A stretch of 64,000 bases of DNA from Benincasa hispida (taxonomy: Eukaryota; Streptophyta; Magnoliopsida; Cucurbitales; Cucurbitaceae), in contig NC_052358.1 in assembly GCF_009727055.1 (NCBI RefSeq), positions 42,617,494 to 42,681,493 of the forward strand, in the 5' to 3' direction. The translations under genes and the position numbers were made by a program. Shown in pieces: positions 48,577-60,450 of the stretch (its first letter is position 1; every line of letters starts with the position of its first letter). The notes beneath the pieces are model-generated. The model saw nothing but the letters and a program-made list of their open reading frames with translations. It was not told the origin of the DNA and made no database searches.

Positions 48577-50244
48577 TTTGAAATTATAAACAAACTCTAT
48601 AAGTGTACTTCTTTTAAATCCAATCAAGTTTTAGCAAAGTAAAAATAATGTACCTATAATCACTATTTATTTACAACGATACTACAACAAGACATTCTTG
48701 ACTAAATACTATCCAAAATAACTCATATTCCGATAGTCATTTGGGTACCGCTTTTGGTTAGAAATTATTAACACTTAATAATTCTGTAAGTGTAACCCTC
48801 CGTTTTTAGATGTTAGAGGTCGGCCTCAACTATGCTACCAAAGTGGAGAGTTAAGATTGGGTTGTTCCGAATCCTATGTTACAACCCTCCGTGGGGATAG
48901 CCATCATTAAACAACTAGCAAAGGGCCACTTAAAGCTAACCAGGAGGCGCTACATAAGAATCTCATAGTCCAAACTAACGGAAGAGACTGCAGGATATGT
49001 TGACACATTTCCTTCACGCACTTACTATGAACTCCTTCCCCCGTTTACCTTATTATTGACTCATACATCCACTTCCTGTATGGAGGTTACTTCTAGGGTG
49101 ACAGAAGCGTCATATGAATCTCACTGTGTAAATTATGTGGAGACGTGGTAGTTGAAATCATATACTTGATTTCTGTTCGAACAACTTTCCTTTATTCATC
49201 AAAATCTAGATTTAAACTAAAAAATACTTTCCGTATGGAGGTTACTCCCAGGATGACACGGAGTACCGCTTAAATTTAGACTATGAACTCTTAAGGACGT
49301 GAGAGCTAAAAATAATGTATCGTATATGTTATTAATCTCCCACTGAAGTTTTCTAATAACTTTATCATATAGAAGTTATTGGACTCCATTAAAGTGTTCT
49401 ATTAATTGGGTTAATTTATACTTAGGTTCTTTCGGCTAATAAAAACAACCCTAAGTCTATGTGGTTTATCCAAGGATAACACTTATAAATAGATTTCAAC
49501 CTACGATCTCTACGTGATAAACCATTTTCTTACCTCATATCGTTCATGTATGCTCATAAAACTGGTTACCAATGCTCAATAATTCGGCCATAATCCCCAG
49601 GTAGGAGGTGTTCCATAGACCGTCAACTTAAATACCCCCAGCCTTCGGCAGGATTATATTCCAGTTGAGTTTGTAACCTGAGTTTTACAAGTTTTAACAC
49701 CTATTTTAACTATTAAAACGAGTAGTTAACCTACATGAGCATGCATTGTTCTTTGTTATGGATTTTAAACGTCTAACCCAATTTTATAACAACTTATAAA
49801 ACTTTAGACAGACTAAACATCCACAACATACATCAAAGGTATTCAATATTTAATATAAAAATTATATTAAATACAAGAAACCTTAACATGCATACTATAT
49901 ATTATAACAAATTATAACATACTTTCAATGCATGTAACATGCTTCCTACGGTGGGATTTTAAATCTACATGGCATACTATATGCACATATAAGATTTATT
50001 TAATTATAACATACATCATATGCATAAATAATTAAACACAAACTGATGATTTTAGTTTTGGTAAAAACAAGCAAAACAAAAGCCTAATTATTACAAAACG
50101 GCTTCAAAACTGCTTGAACCGCTCCAAACCGAACCCAAAATGCTTGAACCGGACCCTAACCATCTAAATCAGACTAGAAAAGTTTGAACCAGACCAGCCA
50201 AAAACCTTTTGAGGCTGAACCGGACCTATACAAATCTAAAATGG
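48577..50244 (-). other. CopC non-coding leader region
   Basis: Lies upstream of gag on the minus strand. It has no recognisable domain. A block at 50095-50230 repeats words like 'cttgaaccgg/gaacc' four or five times. 49850-50050 carries 'ttataacata' words like CopA's A+T-rich internal block. Some segments ('tatggaggttact', near 49078 and 49233) recur, a local duplication. Confidence 0.5.
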
Positions 50245-50828
50245 GAGTTTATACAGTCTTACACCTGAAATGGGTGTTTATTGAGCCAACGCTGTTAAGC
50301 CAACCCTCACCTATGCAAATCTAAGGATAATCCCGAATAAATAGGAGTTCATAGTTAGCTCAGGATTAAGGTCAAGTTACCTAGTTCATCGCTTTGAAAT
50401 AGTCAGTCTTAAACAACAAACAACGTTATAAAGTAAAAGTGACTGATTTCGTGGTCCGATCTTGTACAAACCTTTTTGCATAGGGACTCCCCCACTCCTC
50501 ATGTCATAACATGTACGAATTAGGATCACTTCATTCGTAGCACTTAACGACTCTTTGTAACAACTACAGAGTAGGCCGCATCCAATAGTGTTACTAGAAT
50601 AAGGCACCCAACCTTATTCATATACTATAGATCATTTTGACTACTTACTCGAACCTGATCCACTTTTATGTCTCCACATAAATGTCAAGTACTCATGTAA
50701 TAGTCAAGAGACTTTTAGGTTTATTGGATTTATTATAAGCGAAACATCTATTCAATAACAACTTACTGAATTTTTAGAATAAGTTCTATTGTTTACAAAC
50801 CACGAGTTTTAGGACATACAACCCAACA
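50245..50828 (-). repeat. CopC 5' LTR, truncated
   Basis: Matches 46490-47077 of the 3' LTR, for example 'gtcttacacctgaaatgg', 'gaacctgatccacttttatg' and 'acgagttttaggacat'. It ends abruptly at about 50245, so only the first third of the LTR in element orientation remains. The remainder, with the primer-binding site, is deleted. Confidence 0.85.
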
Positions 50829-50833
50829 TATCC

Positions 50834-51034
50834 TAACACAACAAGATGTTGCTAATGAGTCTGAGGCACGCCATAAGCATGGTAGACCAATGGGTTTCAA
50901 AGATAAAAATCATCGAAAAAGAAAAATAAACAATAGTAAAAAAGACTTGATTAAGGATATAAATACCTACGAAGAAATCCTTGACATGACTAATTTTTGG
51001 ACCAGTAGTCTAAACATTAGAAGGTGTCAAACCT
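50834..51034 (+). pseudogene. CopB pol linker between integrase and RT
   Basis: Resumes with ESEARHKHGRPMGFKDKNHR then KRK, the basic RGRPxGSKDKNPRKRK-type motif found between integrase and RT of many plant Copia polyproteins. It directly follows the CopC insertion site and leads into the RT frame at 51035. Confidence 0.75.
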
Positions 51035-51960
51035 GTGGGATACAAATGGGTATTTGTGAGAAAAAGAAATGATAATAATGAGGTCGTAAGATTCAAAGCA
51101 AGACTAGTTACACTAGCTCTTTCACAAAGACTTGATAGTGATTATGAGGAGATGTATTCTCTAGTGGTGGATGCAATTACACTAAGAGTTTTAATTGGTC
51201 TGACTATGAATGAAAGTCTGGACATGCATCTTATGGATGTTGTCACGAAATATTTATATGGATCTCTTGATAATGATATTTATATGAAAATTTCAGACAG
51301 AATTTAGATACCTGCATCACATAAAACAAATTCTCGAGAATTGTATTGAATAAAGTTACAGAGGTCACTAAATGAATTGAAATAATCAGGACAAATGTGA
51401 TACAATCACCTAAGTGGATATTTATTATAAGAATGATATCAAAACAATCCAATATGTCTGTGGTTTTATAAAGAAACTACAGTCAGAATTTTCTATTATA
51501 ACTATATGTTGATAACTTAAATATAATTGGAATTTCGTAAAAACTTTCAATGGCAATAGAATATCTTAAAAAAGAATGTGAGATGAAAGTTCTCAGAAAA
51601 ACAAAATTTTTCTTCGGCTTGCAAATTAAACATTTAGCAGATGCAATATTTGTTCATCAATAAACTTATACAAGAAAAATCTAAAAAATATTCTATATGG
51701 ATAAAGCACATCCATTTAACATTCCAATGGAAGTTTATTCATTGAATGTGAAGAAAGATATATTTCGACCTCGAGATGATAACGAAAAACTTCTTAGTCC
51801 TGAAATACCATATCTTAGTGTAATTTGTGCACTTATGTATCTGCTAATAATACAAGACCGGATATTGTATTTTTAGTAAATTTATTAGCTAGATACAATT
51901 CTTCTTCCACAAAAAGACATTAGTATAGAATTAATCATATACTATGTTATATTTGAGGAA
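51035..51960 (+). pseudogene. CopB reverse transcriptase remnant
   Basis: The 90-codon frame 51035-51307 has YKWVFVRKRN, VVRFKARLV and HLMDVVTKYLYGSLDNDIYM (the first catalytic Asp block; usual DVVTAYLYGSLD). After stops and frameshifts, YVDN appears at 51505-51516 in place of the catalytic YVDD, a D-to-N change. Then come ECEMKVLRKTKFFFGLQIKH and a degraded LMYLLIIQDRILYF (usual ALMYLANTTRPDIAF). The multiple lesions mean no activity. Confidence 0.85.
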
Positions 51961-52500
51961 CGATAGATATGGGTTTGTTTTACTCAAATAAATCACATTT
52001 TGATCTAGTTGGTTATGCAAATTCTGGATATTTATCTGATCCACACAAAGCTAGATCTCAAATAGGTTATCTCTTCACATATGGAGGAACTGTTATATCA
52101 TGGCGATTAGTACAACATACCATAATAGCTATTTCCTTAAATCATACTGAAATTCTTGCAATTCATGAGGCTACTCGATTTTGTGTGTGGCTAAGATCAA
52201 TGACTCAATACATTTGTGGAACATGTGGCTTGTTTTCTAGTAAAAAACTTTCAACGATATGATATGAAGATAATACAGCTTGTATATCCCAAATCAAAGG
52301 AGGATATATTAAAAGAGATAGAGCAAAGTATATTTCACTAAAACTTTTCCACACTCATGATCTCGAAGACAATGACGATATCACTATACAATAAATTTGT
52401 TTAAAGAATAACCTAGCAGACTTATTTACAAAATTTTTACTAATTGCAACCTTTGAAAAACTGGTGCATAACATTGGAATGTGGCGACTCAAAGATCCTA
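51961..52500 (+). pseudogene. CopB RNase H remnant and pol C-terminus
   Basis: The frame 51969-52262 gives MGLFYSNKSHFDLVGYANSG, YLSDPHKARSQIGYLFTYGG and ISWRL...TEILAIHEAT, the RNase H domain with the conserved Glu of the AEY/AEILAIHEA block present but the first Asp (YADSGY) read as Asn. It continues with YEDNTACI and, after stops, LADLFTKFLL and LVHNIGMWRLKDP near 52500. A 20-bp tandem duplication (52490-52509 and 52510-52529) follows at the pol end. Confidence 0.85.
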
Positions 52501-52660
52501 AGTGATGTTCAAAGATCCTAAGTGATGTTTCTATGAGAGGGAGAAAACATATTGTATTCTTTTAAGAGTATAAATTATATGTAATATGTACTTTTCTTCC
52601 TTCACTAGGATTTTTTCATAGTAAGCTTTCAATGAAGCATATTTCATATATTTATTAAGT

Positions 52661-52678
52661 GTCTAAGGGGGAGTATTA
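52661..52678 (+). other. CopB polypurine tract
   Basis: 'taagggggagtatta' lies directly before the 3' LTR start TGTATATT at 52679, the expected plus-strand primer position. Confidence 0.75.
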
Positions 52679-52801
52679 TGTATATTATAAAATAGATGCC
52701 TAATGCTTAATGGCATTCTCCCACTAACCCAATGTGTATTTATGCTTGTTGTCCATACATCCTGTAGTTACATACTTTTAGGGGGTATTTGGGGTAAGGA
52801 G

Positions 52802-54207
52802 TGTTGAGATGTATGCCCTAAAGCCTCGTATTATATGTTAGTTGAATCAATGGTTGATTAGTTTTATGTAACTTATTCAATAATCTATTAAACTAAGATT
52901 CAAGATTATCTGATGTAACTTAAACATGTATGTGGAGACATACAGGTGGATCATGTTTAAGTGATAACCTAAATGGTCTGTAGTATATGGATAAGGTTGG
53001 TTACCCTATCCTAGTAACACTATCGATACATCCCATTTTGTAAATGTTAACAATTGTTATAAAGTGTTACAAATGATCTGATCCTGATTATTCATAACAC
53101 TGTTACTAGAAGAGACTCACTTTCACTAGGGTGACCATAGGTGACTTGACCTTAATCCTGAGTGAGTTGTGAACTTCTAGTGGTGATACTTTAATCTGAA
53201 TGGGTGAGAGCGACTAGTTTTGCCGACTCAATATGGCTACTATTTTGGGAAGCTGGGAACACAACTACATAAGAAGAAATTCACTCCTTCCCTAAAGTTA
53301 GGTTAAGAAGATAAATTACTCCCTTAAGGGTTGATTTTGGGGGTTAAACAATGAAGCGTATTACCCTCTCCTAGTTTGAGAGGGATTAAGTCATAGTTAG
53401 ACTATGACTTATTGTTCACTAGAGGGATCAGTGATACTTAAAGAGTTAAGTGTAACTACAGGGGTAAAACGAAAATTTTGACCCAACTATACTTATGAGC
53501 CATTAGTGAAGGGTCAACACACTATTGATTGGTTATATCCAATGGAGATAGAAATATATCTGTGTGCGAAGAGTACGTGGAGTGACCGACGATTAATGAA
53601 TGTTGATTAATTTGATTGAAGAGTTTAATCAATAAATCTCATATCATTGGAGCTTCAATCTATAGGTCCATAAGATCCCTTGTTAGCTCAATAAGGACTA
53701 ATGAGAATCAAACTAATTTTGGTTTAATTTGACTTGTTCAAATCATTATAGAAAATTAATTGTATAAGATACAATTAAATAATGTATATGGATGCATTAT
53801 AAAATATAATGTATGTTGATACATTATAATTTGATGAGAGAAATAAATATTTGAATATGATTCAAATATTAATTATATGAATATCATTCATATAAAAAAA
53901 CTATACGTTAAAATTTAATGTGAATATGATTCATATTAAATTTATATAGTTTTATGAGAGAAATAAACATTTGAATATGATCTAAATATTACATTCATAT
54001 AAAAACTATATATCAAAATTAATGTGAATATGATTCATATTTATTTTATATAGTTTGATGAGAAAGGTTGTTATTTTAATGTGATTCAATTATTATTTAT
54101 ATGAGTGTGATTCATATGAAAACCATAGGTTAAAATTAATATGAATATGATTCAATATTAATACCTTAGGTTATTTGAGAGAATAATAAACTATAGTATA
54201 TTATAGA
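52802..54207 (+). repeat. CopD 5' LTR, proximal part
   Basis: Aligns with 60451 to about 61880 of the 3' LTR. Towards its end both copies carry an unusual series of 'tgaatatgattcatat' palindrome-like units spaced about 100-130 bp apart (53870-54160 here, 61610-61860 there). It breaks at LTR-g. About 60 bp after LTR-g (58941-59002, 'gatataacatatagttta') may be its continuation. Confidence 0.75.
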
Positions 54208-55394
54208 TGAAGGGATGAAAAACCCTAAGGCACAGCGAAGCCAAAATACAGAACTCAAACATATTTAAAAGTGACATTTAAAACGGAACAATTTTGCATT
54301 GGAATAAAATAGAAAAAAATAGATTAAGCATGCATTTCAAAAATAGAATTATAAAGTGGAAGAAACTTTATCTTGTAAACCTTTTGACAGAAGAATTTCT
54401 CTATTAAGAATTAGGACTGAGCACCACCATTTAGAGTCCTCCTTATTCTTGTAGGAAAATTGAGGAGATAAGAATTGTGAGTTTTTTTTTTTTCTCCTTT
54501 TGGAATTGGAAGGAAGAGGGAAGACAAAAAATGCAGAGAGTTTTGATTATCGATCAATTGATATTCTCTGTTTTTTTTTTTTTTTTTTTTATACGGAGAG
54601 AATGAGATAGAGAGGGTGAAAGTAAGGAGTCCCACGTCTCTAGTATCTCCCCTATGTGGGGAGTTACATTTGATTTAATTAAGATTAAATAAATAAAAAC
54701 AATAACCATTTAAATCATATTTAAATGGTTGTCTCTCACATAACCTATAATTTTAATGCGCATCTAATGTGTATTAATTTTAACCTATAGTTTTGATTTA
54801 ATCAATTTAATTAAATTCATAATTCAATTAAATTAAATAATTAATTAATTCTCCAATTAATTAGTCATCCAATTAAATCTAACATATTTAATTTAAATTT
54901 CTCATTTGAATCATATTCAAATATATTTATCTCATTTAACCTATAGTTTTAATGTGTATGATGCATCTAATGCACATTATTTTTAACCTAGAATTTTCAA
55001 TATGAATCTTATTCATATTATTTCGTTCTCTCATTTATTAATTTTGAATCATATCCAAAATTAATAATAAAGTATAAAATTAAAATTTATATAAAATATA
55101 TCAACATACATTAAAAAATTCCCAATTCTAAATTTGAACATTTCAAATTCAATTTAATGACAAATTACCTCAATACCCTTTACAAGCTAGGAAGGAGACC
55201 TAATGGGTCTGTAGATCAGAAGCTCCAATGATGTGAGATTAATTGGCTAAACTCATTAATCAAATTAATCAATATTTGTTAATTGTGGATACATTTCACT
55301 AAAGACCCATAGCTACACTTTTCTCACTACAAATATGTTTCTGTGTCCACGGATATAGACCAATAACATCAAGTTAGTCCTTCACGAGTGTTCG

Positions 55395-58127
55395 TGTCAC
55401 ACCTCACCCTGAGCCCGCCTTCTGAGCTCGAGGTGAGGCATGAGAGACCGCAGATACCACCCTTTTGTGATACCTACTGCCCATCTCTACCTTACTACAC
55501 TCAGTAAACTTTAAGCCAAAGATGTAATAAACAATTGTTTGACTAGCTCATTTTATTACCAACAGTATAACGTTTATACAACTCTCAGGCTTAAGTACAA
55601 AGTTTACAATAACAACTCTAAAACCCTAGAAGTGTGACTGTGGTTATGGTAGACCTTGACCTTAGCAGCACCTGGAACTTCTCACCTTTTGCTACTTGGG
55701 AAGAAAAACATGAAAAGAAAAGAATGAGCTTCAAGAAGCTTAGTGAGTGGTAAGCAACTTCTAGAGTTTATTTCAACTCATAAATAAATACAAGCATATC
55801 ACAAATACGAGGTTAATACTCAAACCTCAACCTTGAATGAGTTTGATCTCAAACTCTACCTACACACACGGTAGATAGTTAACTGATACTAATCATAAAC
55901 ACTTACTCTCTTACGTTCCTGTTGTTTCCTATATGCACATAGCTCCCCGCTTATGGGCTCAGAAGCTAGGCCTACCAACCCTTTGACCATCCCACACGAG
56001 GTTCCTCCCACAGGGTCAAGAACTAGACCTCTCGGTCCCCTGACCATCCCGTGAGGTTCTACTTCCGAGCTTAGGGACTAGGTCTATTGACCCCTCTGAC
56101 CATCCAGATCACATAATCTCATTCTCATACTATTTACTCATTCACAACATAAGTATATACAATTTACTCTAAAAGATATGCTTAAGACTTAAAGGAAATT
56201 ACCACTGACCTTGGTAGGGTAGGAACCTTTCCTCTCTAGAATTCCTTGCTTTCCTCGGGCTCCTTTTTGAACCCTAAATTTCAGATTTAACTTTAAGCTT
56301 GGAACTCATAGTTCTAAGCCTTATTTTGAGATACGTCCTTCTACAAACATGTTATAAAATGTCTCAGAAAGCTTACCATAAAATCGTAGCTCAGAACTTC
56401 TTGTGGTTTGGCCGGAATCCTCAAAACATCAAGATTGGCCCAAGCTTACCCAATAGCTCGACCCTTCTGTCTTTTCCTCAGTCTCTAGCTTGATTCCTTG
56501 GAACTTCTTTTCCGATAACCCTAACTTAAAAACTAGACTCTCAGAGCTTTCAGGTAGCATTGAAATTACTTAAAATTCACGATATTCTGGGAGAACTCCT
56601 CGTCTTAAGTTGATGCTACTTTCAGACCTCACTATCTGATAACATCTCCTCCTCTTGGAACTTCTTGACCAATGCATGGTCTTGCTACCAACGCATGCCC
56701 TTCATGATCAACACATAGTCTTCTGTAAATATATCTTCTAACACTCTTCCTTACGTTCTTTGAAAAGGATTTGGGATATGAATTGAAGAGGCATTCTGTG
56801 GTGGTATTTATAGGCCAAAGGAACCGATTCTCATCTTTACTAAGTCTCAACGCAAGAGACCTTCTACTTTGGAGTGTTTGCACCATGTTTTGCCACCACC
56901 TACTTCCTTACCATTCATCTACTTGAGTTGTCTTCTTGATGCATAAAACTTATTTCCATGAAACTCTATTCGTTCAGCTCATACTAACTCAAGCCTAACC
57001 ACCTCTCGGTATAGCCATTTGTCTTGGGTGAGCTCATCAACCTTGCGAAACGCAAGCCTTAGCACCGCTCCATTGTTTAGTCCATCGTGCAGCTTCATCT
57101 AATGAATCTTTCGCTGTCGCTTAACATCCAGTCCTCTCGCTGTTGCCAATCGTCTAATGCCTGTGTCCCATCGCATATCACTTATGTCTCATCGTGTACC
57201 ACAATCGTTTAGTGATATTTTGCTCTCAACGATCTCGCTCTCAACAATCTCGCTAATGCTCAACACATAGCGTATAGCCTATTGCATAACTCTTGTGCCT
57301 ATCATTTAGCTCCATCGTGTAACGCTGACACCTATCTCTAGTGCATCTGCCTATCGTATAATGTCATTGCCCAGCGTCTGCGTCTATCGTGCAATGCCCA
57401 TCGTCTAGCACTTCGCTTATCGTGTAGTGCTCACGCTCATCGTACAGCACCATCATGTAGGTTCGCGTCTATCGCCCAGTGCCCGCATCGCCTAGCGTCT
57501 ATGCTTACCGTCTAGCGCCCGTTCAACATTTAGCGCTATTGTCTAATGCTATCGTTTAGCTTCTATGCTTATCGTCTAACGCTTACACTGATCATATAAT
57601 GCCATCGCCTACCGTGTAGCTCTATCGTTGAGCGCATCGCTTCACATCATTTAGCGCCATCTACAGCTACACAATCGTCTAGTGCATCACTCAGCACCTG
57701 CACATAGCTATACGATCGTCAGCCCAGCGCCTTGCGCTGAATGAATCATTTTCTCGCTCTCGCTCACGTAGCCTTAATGCATGATTAACCCTTGGCAACG
57801 CCTCTTGCCAACACTTCGGCTAATATGCGTTCAACCTCACAAGCTCAATGCATGGTTGCCCTTGGCTTCAATGCTTAATCTTCTATTAACCTCTACACTT
57901 TAGCCTCATCTCATGCATTAATGTTTCCTAACACCACATGCATGGTTTCTTTTTTGACTTCACACTTAACTAAATTTTCACTAGTTAAGACTCAATTCAA
58001 AGCTACTCAAGGACAAATTTATTCAACACTTAGAAATTTTTCTTCTCTTCAACATAGGATTTAACTCACTTAGTTTATTCCCTTAATTACCTGTTTAAGT
58101 AGGGAAATTGAAACCCAGGTTTCACAG
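55395..58127 (+). mobile_element. Solo LTR G2, TGTCACACC family
   Basis: 2,733 bp, TGTCACACCTCACCC...GGTTTCACA, flanked by perfect GTTCG duplications (55390-55394 and 58128-58132) inside LTR-g. This defines the ends of the family that also includes G1. About 57050-57730 is a C-rich tract of degenerate 'atcgtctagcgc'-type repeats. Family assignment (Copia or Gypsy) is not possible because no internal region is present. Confidence 0.92.
57050..57730. repeat. Degenerate 'atcgtctagcgc' repeat tract in G2
   Basis: Dozens of imperfect copies of a 10-15 bp unit, such as 'atcgtctagc', 'atcgtgtagtgc' and 'atcatttagcgcc', fill the tract. G1 carries the counterpart on the other strand (7050-8800: 'cgatgagcgcaagg', 'tatgcgatt'). 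Spacing between units is irregular, unlike a simple minisatellite. Confidence 0.7.
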
Positions 58128-59002
58128 TTCGTAATACCAGTTGGATCAAATTACCGTTTTACCCCTAGGTTACCTCTACATCCTTAAGTACCAGTGCTTC
58201 TCTAATGAGCAATCTGTTTATGGTCCAACCATTAAACATAAACCCCTCTGGGGCAAGTGAGAGGGTAGGACCCTTTGTTCAAGTCACGGAGACACCACTT
58301 AAGGGAACACTCATCTACTTACCCTAAAGTCGAGAAGGAGTGAAATCTATCTTGTATGATTATGCTCCTAGCTATCTACTTGTTCTTATCCCAAAAATGG
58401 TAGGCATATTGAGTCAGCAATCTAGCCACTCTCACCCATACAAATCAAAGGACAATCCCTCGTAAACAGGAGTTCATAATATACTTGGGAGTAAGACTAA
58501 GTTTCCTAGACCATCCTATTGAAATAAAAACCTAACTAGTCAATGGGATTACATCTAGTGGTTACTATTTCACGGTTCGATCTTTGTGCAAACTCATTGT
58601 CCAAGATACCCCCACTCGTGTGTCTCCTACATGAACGCATTGAATCACTGCGTTTGTATTAAATACAAAGTGGGTTGTATCCATAGTGTTACCAGGATAA
58701 AGTACCCAACCTTACCTCTATACTATAGACCCTTTAGGCTATATCTTGAACATTGATCCCTATATGTCTCTACATACATTTCAAGATTCATAAGACAACC
58801 TAGGATGTTAGTTTATTAGATTCTAGGGTTAATAAGACAAAATTAAATAAAATATTAATAACACTTATTGAGAAAACTATTAATAACTATTTATTTAATT
58901 ATATTCACTATCTACGAGTTTTAGGGCATAAAACCCAACAATATGCGATATAAAATAAATTATATGTCATATGTTATATGTGATATAACATATAGTTTAA
59001 CA

Positions 59003-60360
59003 GCGTTGCAATGCTACAGGTACTTTGGCGCTAATAAGCCCAATGCTCGCTTGATGCTAAAAGGCAGTAACTGCATTCGCAGGGCAGCGTTGCAACACCA
59101 TGGATACTTTGACACTAATTAGTTGCGCACACACGTTCCATCTTCAGCCAAAACACAAGGTAACATTGCAACGCCCATTCCTAGTATTGCAACGCTGCGA
59201 TTAATTTTATAACCCTCTTTGATTTTAGGTCAAAAGAGGCTAAAAATTCTGAGTATCCTAAAGAATGTGATTCAATCTTGGAGGTTAAACTTCCATGGAG
59301 GCCGAAGAGAGGCTTCACTATCTTTTTTATCCTTTATAACTTTGATATCTCAAAGGTTATAAATATATATATAGTAGTATATATTATATATATATATTGG
59401 ATTAGTGAGCATGAATTGACTAGTACCTTGTGGATTTGTCTATGAATATATGTGGTAATTTTGTCTAGTTTCTTGGGTCAAGGATTTGATGTTAATTTCA
59501 TGAGTTTTCTGTTTTCAATTAATGTTTGCAATTCCAAATTGTATTTTCTTTGAATATATTTTAATTTCAACGCATGTTTTGAGGTTGACTTTTCACGCTT
59601 AATCGTCCATGCTAATCGATTCTTAGTTTGTCACTAATTTTGCATGAATATCTTGTGAAGTTTACTTTTGCATAAGATGTCTTGCTAAGGTCCTAAATAG
59701 CAATAGTAAATTAGACATTTTATGGCTATTCATAAAATGTGCTAATTGCTTGGTTTAATAATAAAATTGGTTAATTGAATATGGCTTTCCTGAGAATTAA
59801 TCGAAATAATTGAATCCTAAATCTTAATGCATTTATTTTTAGTTCTATATGACCATTATCGAACCCAATAGAATTTAGAAGCACGTAGATTAGTTAGGGT
59901 ATGACCTTTCCGATCTTAATTAATAATTAGGACCCTTACTTGGTTAGATTCATGGTAGTTATCCGCCATTGTAGATGCTAGTTAGATCGAATCAAGCGAT
60001 TAGTTGTGCATACATAATTCAACCGCATAATCAATTGGCAGAAAACGATGATTGAAATTACATTGAATGTCTAACTTGATCTAAGAACTAGATGAGCCCA
60101 ATCACTGTTTAAATTTATCCGTTTGCATTTCAATTTCGTGCATGTTTTTAAATTATTCAAAACCAAAACCCAGTTTTATTGCTTTCACAATCAAATTTAG
60201 CTTAAGAGAGAATTAATTTTGTGCCTCTCTGTGGTTTGACCTCATACTTACCATTGTTGCTATGTTTTTGTAGTAATAGGAGTAGTTTGGTGATCTTTTT
60301 ATAAATATTTTCTTTTGTTTCAGTTTAGGGTTTATTAAAGACATAAGTCCTGACCGAACA
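59003..60360 (+). mobile_element. Athila-like LTR fragment within CopD
   Basis: Contains 'gcgttgcaatgc' and 'attgcaacgc' words like those of Ath1's LTR (27720-27890). It ends in a stretch typical of Athila/Tat-type LTRs ('ctctgtggtttgacctcata', 'cttaccattgttgctatg'), with terminal ...GACCGAACA at 60360. No partner LTR or target duplication was found. It could be a solo or truncated LTR of a family related to Ath1, in opposite orientation. Confidence 0.45.
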
Positions 60361-60450
60361 GTAAGTGGGAGAGCATGTAGGGTATAGAGTATGCCCTAGG
60401 ATACATGTCTCATCAACTTACATTTTCCTAGCTTTAGTGCAAGTGGAAGA
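60361..60450 (+). other. CopD polypurine tract block, apparently duplicated
   Basis: 'aagtgggagagcatgtaggg' then 'tatgccctagg' (60363-60400) mimics a polypurine tract plus the first bases of an LTR. About 65 bp later 'gcaagtggaaga' (60439-60450) is the actual tract abutting the 3' LTR. The pair suggests a tandem copy of the tract/LTR-start junction. Confidence 0.5.

Larger units (their letters stand above)
45191..50828 (-). mobile_element. CopC: gag-only Ty1/Copia derivative inside CopB
   Basis: Flanks TATCA (45186-45190) and TATCC (50829-50833) match at 4/5, and excision rejoins CopB pol. On the minus strand the order is 5' LTR truncated to about 585 bp (50828-50245), non-coding region, gag (48576-47719), RNase H tail, polypurine tract, and full 3' LTR (47077-45191). 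Protease, integrase, RT and most of RNase H are absent. The missing 3' part of the 5' LTR also removed the primer-binding site. Confidence 0.85.
54208..58940 (-). mobile_element. LTR-g: solo LTR of the ~2-kb Copia group, split by G2
   Basis: On the minus strand it starts TGTTGGGTTTTATGCCC at 58940 and ends near 54208, about 2.0 kb net. It aligns with CopA's LTRs ('gtttatggtccaaccattaa', 'gttaccaggataa', 'gagttttagggcata'). Flanks ATAGA and ATATG match only weakly, so the distal boundary is tentative. It includes a poly-T tract near 54570-54590. Confidence 0.75.
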
